NCBI GenBank assembly: GCA_009838625.1
Contig: VXRG01000094.1
Span: 1 to 39,827 of the forward strand
Direction: 5' to 3'
Source of the DNA: Caldilineaceae bacterium SB0664_bin_27
GTDB taxonomy: Bacteria > Chloroflexota > Anaerolineae > Caldilineales > Caldilineaceae
DNA length: 39,827 nt
The notes beneath the pieces were generated by a model. That model was not told the origin of the DNA and did no database searches. It saw nothing but the letters and a program-made list of their open reading frames with translations. The translations under genes were made by a program, and so were the position numbers. Positions 24,194 through 31,478 of the stretch are shown in pieces; within the stretch, counting starts at the first letter, position 1; each line of letters begins with the position of its first letter.

Positions 24194-24952
24194 TCATACC
24201 TGCTTTGCGATGCGGCGCAGCTCGTTGAGCCCTTTCTTGAGCTGGTCATGGACGGTATCAAGGCTGGCGGCCACGCGTCCCGGATCCTTATCCAGCAGCA
24301 GAACCGCGCCTTCCAGCTGAACAATGGCGACCGTCATCTTGTGGCCGAGGCTATGGTTCAACTCTCTTGCAAGACGGTTGCGCTCTTGTGCTGCAGCCAG
24401 ATTCTCAGCCTGCTTTCTGGACTCCTGCAAAAGCGTATTGGCCTCGGCCAGCTGAGACATCAGTTGGCGGATCTCTTCTCTGTCCCGCCTCACCGTGGCG
24501 ATGCCTGCGCTCAGAATGCAGGCAAGGACGAAGCCGACGGTAACCATCAGCGCCCGTGGACCGGACGCCAGTTCGCCCTCAAGATGAAAGAGGAAGTTTG
24601 CCAGCAGCGCCAGAGTGAGAAAGACGCCGTTCCAGATCAGTCCGGGGCGGGCGCTATGGAGCAACATCGCCTGCGCCGACAGAACAAAGAAGAGGTAGAC
24701 AAAGATAAAATCTTGTAGCAGTGCCAGTGAGGCGATCATACCCTGAATCAGCATATATCGGTTGGCCCGCCGGGGGTTGTCCACCGGCAGTAGCCACAGG
24801 AGAATGCTGAAGATCGAGGCTGCAATCAGGGGAATGAGCCCCGGCAGCGAACCTCTCTGAACAAGAGTCTGAACCACCGCGATCAGGACAATCGCCTGCG
24901 CGGCCAATTTGACAACAAGATTCTCTCTATGACGGAAGGATAGGAAAGGCAT
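24194..24952 (-). CDS. Degenerate NarL-type kinase: no ATPase domain, phospho-His replaced
   Basis: A 252-aa protein built like the N-terminal half of the neighbouring kinase. It has about six membrane segments (10-150), a coiled coil (155-190) and a HisKA_3 dimerisation domain. The box reads RELNHSLGH (196-204), where the family has RELHDxxGH: the phospho-acceptor His is Asn199 and the next Asp is His200. The protein then ends after the two dimerisation helices, with a genuine stop and no ATPase remnant downstream. It may be a decayed kinase or a regulatory partner that forms mixed dimers with the downstream full kinase. The transmembrane part is intact, which fits a sensory or inhibitory subunit. 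Confidence 0.8.
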   Translation of the reverse strand: MPFLSFRHRENLVVKLAAQAIVLIAVVQTLVQRGSLPGLIPLIAASIFSILLWLLPVDNPRRANRYMLIQGMIASLALLQDFIFVYLFFVLSAQAMLLHSARPGLIWNGVFLTLALLANFLFHLEGELASGPRALMVTVGFVLACILSAGIATVRRDREEIRQLMSQLAEANTLLQESRKQAENLAAAQERNRLARELNHSLGHKMTVAIVQLEGAVLLLDKDPGRVAASLDTVHDQLKKGLNELRRIAKQV

Positions 24953-25450
24953 TCAGGGCGCCTCGCGTCCTGCAGCAATGGTACAAAAAGTAGGGCTGAT
25001 TATAGGCTAAATTGGAGCAGACCATCAAATGTCCCGCTGTTGGGCTTACTGCGGCTGTACGGGAGATTTCCGGGTCTGCGGTAGTCCGGGAAGCGGGACG
25101 GCGAACTAGCTCCCAGGAGCGGCGAAATTCAGGGAAGTTGGGAAGGACTTTGGAGGCCGTCGTCTCCCGCAAAGGGCGCCCTCCAGGGCCTCCCAACCGT
25201 CCGTCATCTGTATCGGGAGGCGGGGTTGACTCCTGGGCCTGCGCGATCGCGGGAAGACAGAAGTGAGTTCATGCTTAACCTTTTCTCTGTTGACAGAGGA
25301 CATTTGTGCGAACCGCAATTCAGGTAGGATTGCTGTTCGCTGGTCTGCTTCGATCTGCTTGAAAAGAATAGAGGGGATGCGGTCACGCCGTACAGTGCCG
25401 ATCGTCTATGAATGGGCATATGACTTCAGCAAGCCGGTATGGGCGACGAT
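24953..25450. other. Intergenic stretch with no gene seen
   Basis: Upstream of the degenerate kinase. It presumably holds the promoter of the two-kinase operon, but no convincing -35/-10 pair, terminator or protein-like ORF is visible on either strand. Confidence 0.5.
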
Positions 25451-25880
25451 TTACCGCAGGCAAGGCTGCCGGTCGCCCAATGCCACGCGGCAGTTCGGAT
25501 AGGCGGCCTGCAAGTCGGTGTTGTCGCCGGCGGCCTGGGTCCGGTTGTCATACGAAAACTCGGACCTGGCGAGAGAGGCGTTGTAGTCAACGTTCACGGC
25601 GCGGACATAGACTCGCCTGGCGCCGCTTATGGAAAGGGAGAAGCGCTGCGGCGAGTTGGGCGCGAAATGGTGGGTAACTGTGTAGGAGCCGCTGCCATCG
25701 GTCACCGCATATACCAGCTGCGTGGTCGGGCTGCATCCGGATTCCGCTTCAAGACACCGTACGACGCGATATTGGAAGATGTCATTGAACTTGACGCCGG
25801 TTGGCGCTTGCCATGAGACCTCGAGCGCGTGATCGCCCGGCGTGACGGTGATCGTCCAGGCCGATCTTGAGAATGCCGGC
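25451..25880 (-). pseudogene. C-terminal remnant of an FnIII-type surface protein
   Basis: A leftward open frame without a start gives WTITVTPGDHALEVSWQAPT, FQYRVVRC, YAVTDGSGSYTVTHHF and RRVYVRAVNVDY, which is a fibronectin type III-like domain. A tail ends in RQPCLR before a stop at 25451. Upstream it runs into an R2 repeat fragment (25891-25927), so the rest of the gene has been lost. It is similar in kind to the scrap at 17504-17743. Confidence 0.6.
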
Positions 25881-25890
25881 GTGTTGGGTT

Positions 25891-25927
25891 AGAGGCGCGG
25901 AGAACTGCTTTCTGTCCGCGGAGGGGC
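25891..25927 (-). repeat. R2 repeat fragment in reverse orientation
   Basis: The reverse complement contains CCTCCGCGGACAGAAAG and CAGTTCTCCGCGCC, the R2 modules. It marks the breakpoint where the FnIII remnant loses its 5' part. Confidence 0.65.
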
Positions 25928-26269
25928 GCGCGGTTGAGACAGCGAGGCAGAGTCAGTTGGACAGGCTGCGACGCCTGATTACCCCTCAATGCCGGGGCAG
26001 GGTTCGGGCGGGACCAGCGGAAGGACCCTCCGCTTTTCGCAGAGTCACGTGACCTTATCGGTGTCTGTCGGCACTAGACTCAGTGACCGTCCGAAAGTTA
26101 AGGTAAATACCACGCTTCTTTGTCAATTCCCATAGGCGCGACAGCGACACACTGAGGATTTTCGAATCGCTCATAGTACGGAACGGCGCAGAGATGTGGC
26201 GCCGATTGCGATTGCGCAGGTTTGTGACGGCCGGACTCGAAGAGAATAAAACAGCAATAGGGAGTTCAG
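25928..26269. other. Intergenic stretch before the DUF554 gene
   Basis: No gene or known repeat is seen. The last 40 bp hold the ribosome site (GGGAG) of the next gene; no clear promoter is visible. Confidence 0.5.
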
Positions 26270-27007
26270 ATGACAGGCACGCTGATAAACATTACGGCAA
26301 TCCTGATTGGCAGCACGATCGGAATCGTGTTGGGCAACAGACTGCAGACTAAGATGCAGGAACTGGTCCTTCAGGGCGTATGCATGATCCTGCTGGTCAT
26401 CGGCGTTAATATGATTAACGAATCAGGCAACATCCTCATTCCCATGGCCAGCATCGTCATCGGCGCCATCCTCGGCGAGTTGATGGGGATTGAGGAGTTC
26501 GTGCGCCGGCTGGCCGAGCGGATAGAAACTCGCTGGAGCATGCAGGTGAAACGGGGCAAGGTTGTTTGGAACGCCCCTCGCGCATTCATGACGTCCAGTC
26601 TGGTCTTCTGTGTTGGGCCGATGGCTGTTGTCGGCAGCATTCAGGAGGGCCTGTTCGGGGACTACGAACTGCTGACCCTCAAGGGCGTTATGGAGGGACT
26701 GATCGCCATCCCGATTGCGGCTTGCATGGGCCCGGGCGTCCTGCTCAGCGCGGGGTCTGTGGGCATCGTGCAGGGAGGACTTGCCGGGCTGGCGAAAACC
26801 ATTGGCCGTTTCACCATGGCAGGAAGCGCATTCGACCCGGAATCGCTATGGATCATGGAATTGACGGCTACGGGCGGCATCATGATCCTGTGCGTCGCCT
26901 TGTCGTTATTGGAGTTGAAGAAAATCCGAGTCATCAATTTGGCGCCGGCTCTCATCATTGCGCCGTTGCTCGTAATGCTGTTAGAGAGATTCGGACTTGC
27001 CTGGTGA
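26270..27007 (+). CDS. DUF554 family membrane protein
   Basis: A 245-aa protein with about seven hydrophobic segments. It has the family's N-terminal TLINITAILIGSTIGIVLGN and the internal GAILGELMGIE, VFCVGPMAVVGSIQEG and MGPGVLLSAGSVGIVQGG. DUF554 proteins (YqgA/YdfK-like) are integral membrane proteins of unknown transport role. ATG 26270 has GGGAG 7 nt upstream. It stands alone on the + strand, with a terminator hairpin 96 bp after the stop. Confidence 0.88.
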   Translation: MTGTLINITAILIGSTIGIVLGNRLQTKMQELVLQGVCMILLVIGVNMINESGNILIPMASIVIGAILGELMGIEEFVRRLAERIETRWSMQVKRGKVVWNAPRAFMTSSLVFCVGPMAVVGSIQEGLFGDYELLTLKGVMEGLIAIPIAACMGPGVLLSAGSVGIVQGGLAGLAKTIGRFTMAGSAFDPESLWIMELTATGGIMILCVALSLLELKKIRVINLAPALIIAPLLVMLLERFGLAW

Positions 27008-27102
27008 GGAAGTGTCCGTATGGTTGTGTCTGTGTGAAACTATCTGCCCAATGTCCTGTCATGTGGTGAAGTTGGGCGCGAGAGAGGTCAGTAGTTGCCA
27101 AG

Positions 27103-27133
27103 AGGACATACCCTCTGTAAGAGAGTATGTCCT
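27103..27133 (+). terminator. Strong hairpin after the DUF554 gene
   Basis: AGGACATAC (27103-27111) pairs perfectly with GTATGTCCT (27125-27133), with further inner pairing (CTCT/AGAG) round a tiny loop, followed by TTTGATTG. It is likely an intrinsic terminator for 26270-27007. Confidence 0.65.
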
Positions 27134-27740
27134 TTGATTGTCGAGTCTGCGCAGAGTCTCCTGCAAGTTTGGTCAATGGCAAACAAGAATAGAGCCGCCA
27201 GGAACTGCCCAGGCCATTTGCCCTCCCCACGTGCGCCGGGTAGGCGCAGCCTAAGATTCCTCCCCCAGGGAGGAGGAGCTCGAAAGAGTGCTCCTGAGTC
27301 AACGACTTACCTGACGGCGAAAGTCGAAGGGAACAATAGCATGTCGTCGAAGCGGTGGTGGTCTCGAAGGCGTTTAGGGCCTCGCACCGCAAGACTCGCA
27401 CGATACGGTGAAAGCTTGATTGCCTGAACCCCAGTTCCCAGCGCTGTAAGGGCATAGCCCCCGATACAACGCCTGTAATTCGGGGCCGTCGGAATACGTC
27501 AACCAGGTGTGGGTTGGCGGAAACTTTCGTCCGGCGGGCGATGGGGAATGACCCCATTCAAGGGAGCGAACAGGGCACCTAAGTCGTGCTACTACGTCTA
27601 GGTTGCGTAAACACGGGATTCCCTACGGGACGAGAGTCCTACGGGAACGGAGTCCCCATAGTAGTCCGAGGACGGGAAAGCCGTCCACATGGCGAAGGGG
27701 GACAAGTGTCTAGAAACCCAAAACAGAGGAGGCGCGCGAG

Positions 27741-29421
27741 ATGCGTAACACTGAAACTGTACTGGGAATCATCCGAGAGCGGGGCCGACGAGGACTACCG
27801 CTGGAGCGAGTTTACCGGCTCATGTGGAACAAGGAGCTGTTCCTGACCGCCTATGGCCGCATCTACCGGAAACAAAGGTGCCATGACGCCCGGAGTCACG
27901 ATAGAGACCATGGACGGAATGTCCCTGGCCGACATCGACGCCACCATCGAAGCTCTACGCTACGAACGGTATCGGTGGACGCCGGTCAGACGGGTCTACA
28001 TTCCCAAACCCAACGGGAAGACCCGTCCCCTGGGCATCCCAACACGGTCGGACAAAGCTGGTTCAGGAAGTAATGCGCCTCATCCTAGAGGCGTACTACG
28101 CCCCCCAGTTCTCCGACCGCTCCCACGGTTTCCGACCTGGCCGAGGGTGTCACACCGTGCTACGGGAAATGCACCGGACGTGGAACGGAACGGTGTGGTT
28201 CATCGAGGGCGACATCAGCCAGTACTTCGACACCCTCGACCACGAGGTACTGCTTGGGATTCTGGCGGAGAAAATCCACGATGGCCGCTTCCTCAACCTA
28301 GTCTCCGGCCTACTCAAGGCTGGCTACCTGGAAGATTGGCGGTTCAACCGCACCCTGAGTGGCACTCCACAGGGCGGCATCATCAGCCCCCTGCTAGCCA
28401 ACATCTACCGGGACCGGTTCGATAAGTGGGTCGAACAGACCCTCATCCCGACCTACACCCGAGGAGACAAGCGTAAGGAAAACCCGGACTACTACCGGCC
28501 ACTGTCAAGGGCAACGTACCTGCGGAAGAAAGGACGCTACGAGGAGGCCCGCGCCCTGCGCAAGCAAGCGCAAAGCCTACCCTCTAAGCTTCCCAACGAC
28601 CCGGATTTCTGTCGCCTGCGATACGTTCGGTACGCCGACGACTTCCTTCTCGGCTACTTGGGAACGCGGTCAGAAGCCAACTAGATCAAACGGCAAGTCG
28701 GAGACTTCCTGCGACACACGTTGAAGCTGGAGCTATCCGACGAAAAGACGCTCATCACTCATGGGCGAACGGAAGCCGCCAAGTTTCTTGGCTACGAGGT
28801 ACACATCCTCAAAGACGACGCCAAGTGTACAGCACAAGGCCGGAGACAAATCAAAGGCGTCGTTGGACTGCGAATGCCCGTAGGCGTGGTTCGCTCAAAA
28901 TGCCAACCCTACATGCGAAACGGCAAGCCGATTCACCGAAACGGTCGTATCCACGACTCTGTTTACAGCATCGTGGCCGCGTACCAACAGGAGTTCCGGG
29001 GCGTCGTGGAGTATTACCGCCTAGCTTACAACCTGCGCCAGCTAGACCGGCTCAAGTGGGTCATGGAGATGTCACTAGCCAAGACGCTGGCAGCCAAGCT
29101 GCGGATTACCGCATCTCGCTCAAGCGAAACATCAAGGCAAAGTTGGACGACAACCCACCAAAGGCTTGGATAACACGTACGGAACTCGGACAGCGGCTCC
29201 TGGCCGACACCTGCGAGCGTTGCGGCTCGCATGACAGAATCCAGGTGCATCACGTCCGGGGGCTGCGCGACCTTGACAACCCTGGGCGTTCACCGAAGCC
29301 GGATTGGGTCAAACTGATGGCTGCACGCCGACGCAAGACCCTAGTCCTGTGCCATCCGTGCCACATGGACGTGGAATACGGCCGGGCTGGATGGCACACC
29401 CCGACAAGGAAACGTAGGTAG
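27741..29421 (+). pseudogene. ltrA: Group II intron reverse transcriptase/maturase/HNH, multiply broken
   Basis: The frame opens at ATG 27741 (after GAGGAGGCG) but must be pieced together from three reading frames. Shifts lie near 27870, 28060 and 29115, and there is an in-frame TAG at 28682-28684. The parts are all recognisable. There is an RT0-RT region with RRVYIPKPNGKTRPLGIPT, SHGFRPGRGCHTVL and TPQGGIISPLLANIY. The catalytic YADD is at 28631-28642. A thumb/maturase part has KFLGYEVHI and YRLAYNL. The C-terminal HNH zinc-finger nuclease has CERCGSHDRIQVHHVRGLRD and a second CxxC. Four lesions mean no active protein. Confidence 0.9.
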
Positions 29422-29464
29422 TCTATCGGCCTACACGGCCCATACGTCCACCTTATGCTGGAAG

Positions 29465-29473
29465 TGGTACAAT
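29465..29473 (+). promoter_or_regulatory. Extended -10 promoter inside the intron
   Basis: TGGTACAAT gives TACAAT (29468-29473) with an extended TGn. It sits about 33 bp before the ATG of the small intron-borne ORF (29506), leaving a leader of roughly 26 nt that carries CGAGGTG. There is no clear -35 box. Confidence 0.35.
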
Positions 29474-29505
29474 TGCGCCACACATAGTAACGAGGTGAAC
29501 ACCGC

Positions 29506-29730
29506 ATGACTTCCGACCCCGAAGACCACATAGACCCCAAGGTCTGCGCGGAAACCGTGTACGAAAGGCTGACGCCGGAGGAACTAGCTTCCATCGCATC
29601 TTTGCGGTCAGCGCTCGGCACTGACCAATCGCTGTTCCGGCGATTGCGGAATTGGTGGCGACGACGGAGAGGTGAGCCTCTGCGCGCACCCCCCGTGGAT
29701 TCCACGGACTCCAACTCGCCGCCGAACTAG
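29506..29730 (+). CDS. 74-aa accessory ORF inside the group II intron
   Basis: ATG with GAGGTG 8 nt upstream and a possible extended -10 before it. The protein is acidic at the start (MTSDPEDHIDP), has a helical middle (ERLTPEELASIASLRSALGT), then a very basic Trp/Arg patch (RRLRNWWRRRRG) and a Pro/Ser tail. It lies between the maturase end and domain V, where introns normally carry no second gene. No family is recognised. The basic patch suggests nucleic-acid binding. It could also be a chance ORF in the intron RNA. Confidence 0.45.
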   Translation: MTSDPEDHIDPKVCAETVYERLTPEELASIASLRSALGTDQSLFRRLRNWWRRRRGEPLRAPPVDSTDSNSPPN

Positions 29731-29793
29731 CCGTGTAACCCGCGCCCATTGGCGTAGGGCCTTCTGTTCCGCCCCTACCTACCAGACACTGGA

Positions 29794-29827
29794 GAGCCGG
29801 ATGACGCGAAAGTGTCACGTCCGGTTC
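29794..29827 (+). ncRNA. Group II intron domain V
   Basis: A 34-nt hairpin: GAGCCGGATGACGC, a GAAA-type tetraloop, then GTGTCACGTCCGGTTC. It has the AGC catalytic triad in the 5' strand, the two-nucleotide bulge region and a GNRA loop, all in the canonical place just before domain VI. The hairpin appears intact, so the ribozyme core may still fold. Confidence 0.9.
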
Positions 29828-29901
29828 GGACGGGGGCCGTCGGAAAAGTACTTCGTTTACTCGGAGTAACTCGCTGGCGGCCTACCGTACTTATAACATA
29901 A

Positions 29902-29926
29902 AGCCCACCGAAATTGCCGGCGGGCT
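29902..29926 (-). terminator. Terminator for the leftward response-regulator operon
   Basis: On the reverse strand AGCCCGCCG pairs with CGGTGGGCT (one mismatch, 7-nt loop) and is followed by TTATGTTAT. It stands 104 bp after the end of the 30031-30318 ORF and directly beside the intron's 3' end. Confidence 0.6.
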
Positions 29927-30030
29927 CTGAAGGGCCGCCTGCCGTTCCACAGGCCGGACAGGTGTTCGTATGCACACACCTTTGAACCTGGGTACACGTT
30001 CGGAAACGCACGGCAGGCTGGCCAGCTCAT

Positions 30031-30318
30031 TCAAAAGAGCGAAACAGTCACCCCGAACAGAACGAGAATGCCAGTCAAATATAGGAACAGCACGAACATG
30101 GCTTGCCTGTCAGACATCGCAGAAGATAGGACGCCTAAATATGGGTCAACCGACTTTGCCCTGCGCTGGATTTCTACAAATCCAATGTGATTCCCAAAGT
30201 TTCCGGGATTCAAGCTGTTCAGGCCGCCGGTTATCGGGATCGCGAAAGGAATGCCCGCTTCAACTGTCTGAGAATTGAGTTGAGGCGACTGAATTGGAGG
30301 AAGATGATCTCCGGTCAA
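30031..30318 (-). CDS. Small protein with C-terminal membrane helix, coupled to the response regulator
   Basis: A 95-aa frame whose TTG start overlaps the TGA stop of the response regulator (TTGA), so translation can be coupled. Residues 1-70 are polar, and a single hydrophobic helix lies at about 72-94 (AMFVLFLYLTGILVLFGVTV), so it would be tail-anchored. No family is recognised. A terminator follows in the right place. The position suggests a membrane partner of the regulator, but the start codon is weak. Confidence 0.45.
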   Translation of the reverse strand: MTGDHLPPIQSPQLNSQTVEAGIPFAIPITGGLNSLNPGNFGNHIGFVEIQRRAKSVDPYLGVLSSAMSDRQAMFVLFLYLTGILVLFGVTVSLF

Positions 30319-30977
30319 ATCAGTCCTAGCTCTTTGGCCCGTGCGACGGCGTGCGTACGGTCCTGGACGAAGAGCTTACTCAAAATGGAAGAGACGTAGT
30401 TTTTTACTGTCCCTTCGGCCAGGTGGAGGTGCCTGGCGATCTCCCGGTTGCGAAGGCCGTCGGCCATCATGTGGAGGACTTCCAGCTCCCTTTCGTTTAA
30501 CGGGTCTTTCAGAAATTCGGATGCGTTCCGGGAAGAATCTGGAGATGGAAGACTGACAAATTCGTTGACAATCTTGGTGGCCGTAGTGCTGTCCATCCAC
30601 ACTTCGCCTTGATGAACGGTGCGCACTGCATCGGCCAATTTGTGTCTGTTTGTCGCTTTCAGCAGATACCCGCGAGCGCCGGCCCGAAGGCCTTCGAAGA
30701 TGTACTGATCCTTTTCGAAGGTTGTAAGAATAATGATCTTCGCCTGCCGGTCGCCGGCGCAGATACGCCTGGTGGCGTCGATACCGTTGACCCCCGGCAT
30801 GTGCACATCCATCAACACGACGTCAGGCCGAAGTTCGGCATACAGGTCGATGGCCTCTTGGCCGTTGCCGGCCTCTCCAACCACGAACAGTTCGTCAATT
30901 GCTTCAATGATTAAGGCCATCCCGTCGCGGAACAACGGCTGGTCGTCTACCAGCATCAGCGAGATTTTTTCGGTCAT
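30315..30977 (-). CDS. NarL/FixJ-family response regulator
   Basis: A 220-aa regulator. The receiver domain (about 5-120) has acidic D11-D12, phospho-acceptor D57 (VVLMDVHMPGVNG) and K107. After a linker there is a LuxR-type helix-turn-helix (157-218: LNERELEVLHMMADGLRNRE, then EGTVKNYVSSILSKL). The cognate kinases are probably the two HisKA_3 proteins at 22855-24952, now separated by rearrangement and the intron. It is read leftward, and its upstream region is shared with the divergent fusion kinase. Confidence 0.9.
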   Translation of the reverse strand: MTEKISLMLVDDQPLFRDGMALIIEAIDELFVVGEAGNGQEAIDLYAELRPDVVLMDVHMPGVNGIDATRRICAGDRQAKIIILTTFEKDQYIFEGLRAGARGYLLKATNRHKLADAVRTVHQGEVWMDSTTATKIVNEFVSLPSPDSSRNASEFLKDPLNERELEVLHMMADGLRNREIARHLHLAEGTVKNYVSSILSKLFVQDRTHAVARAKELGLI

Positions 30978-31054
30978 CCCTAACAGGGTCTCTTGCCAGT
31001 TGGAGACAGCCAGCTTCCTGACTTGCAGACAGTTGGAAGCCCCGACGTAGTTTG

Positions 31055-31478
31055 CTTTGGCTGGTCTCGAACGCCAAGGTTATCAGTTTTTCTCACCGGA
31101 GGACTCTTTTCGTTCGCTATCCAGTATACAGCATGCAAATAACATTTGTATCTAAATTGCGCCCTTTTCCATATAAATGTTGTATCAATATTCCTCCAAA
31201 TGATAGAATGAGGACAATCTGGGCCCTGCGCGGCGCTAGGCCCCGTTGCTACTTGGCGAATGCCATTCATAATATTGACGGCTGCAAGCCCACCGCATCC
31301 CCCCGCAGGGGCGCCCCTACGACGATTCAAAATAGCTTAAACTGTTCTTCGTGTCCCTCCGTGGATCAACCGGTGTAAGGTGTTCTGCGCGGATATCCCG
31401 GTTCAGCAAACTTCAACCAGCCCCTGAGCCCGCGTCCTATTCCTGCGGGACGCCTTCTTACCGGATAGGCAAACAAAG
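31055..31478. promoter_or_regulatory. Divergent control region with R2 modules, duplicated at 22190-22665
   Basis: Lies between the leftward response regulator and the rightward fusion kinase, so it must hold promoters for both. AT-rich blocks (TTTGTATCTAAATTGC and GATAGAATGAGGACAAT) stand out and are conserved in the second copy, while the 3' part (31336-31396) carries R2 repeat modules. No ORF is credible. Confidence 0.6.

Larger units (their letters stand above)
27231..29890 (+). mobile_element. Group II intron, about 2.66 kb, with decayed maturase
   Basis: The 5' end GTGCG (27231) fits the GUGYG consensus. A structured non-coding 5' half (27231-27740, domains I-III) precedes the maturase frame. 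Domain V is intact (29794-29827), and a domain VI-like stem runs to CTACCGTAC at 29890, a correct AY end. The inferred flanks are CCCTCCCCAC upstream and TTATAACATA downstream, in intergenic DNA. The maturase is broken, so the intron can move only if helped in trans. The 3' half is closely related to the fragment at 36500-36594. Confidence 0.85.

Noticed and set aside
24194..24952. Possibility that the short kinase is only a sequencing-truncated full kinase
   Set aside because: No ATPase-domain sequence is found in any frame in the 64 bp before the next gene, and the His-to-Asn change is independent of the truncation.
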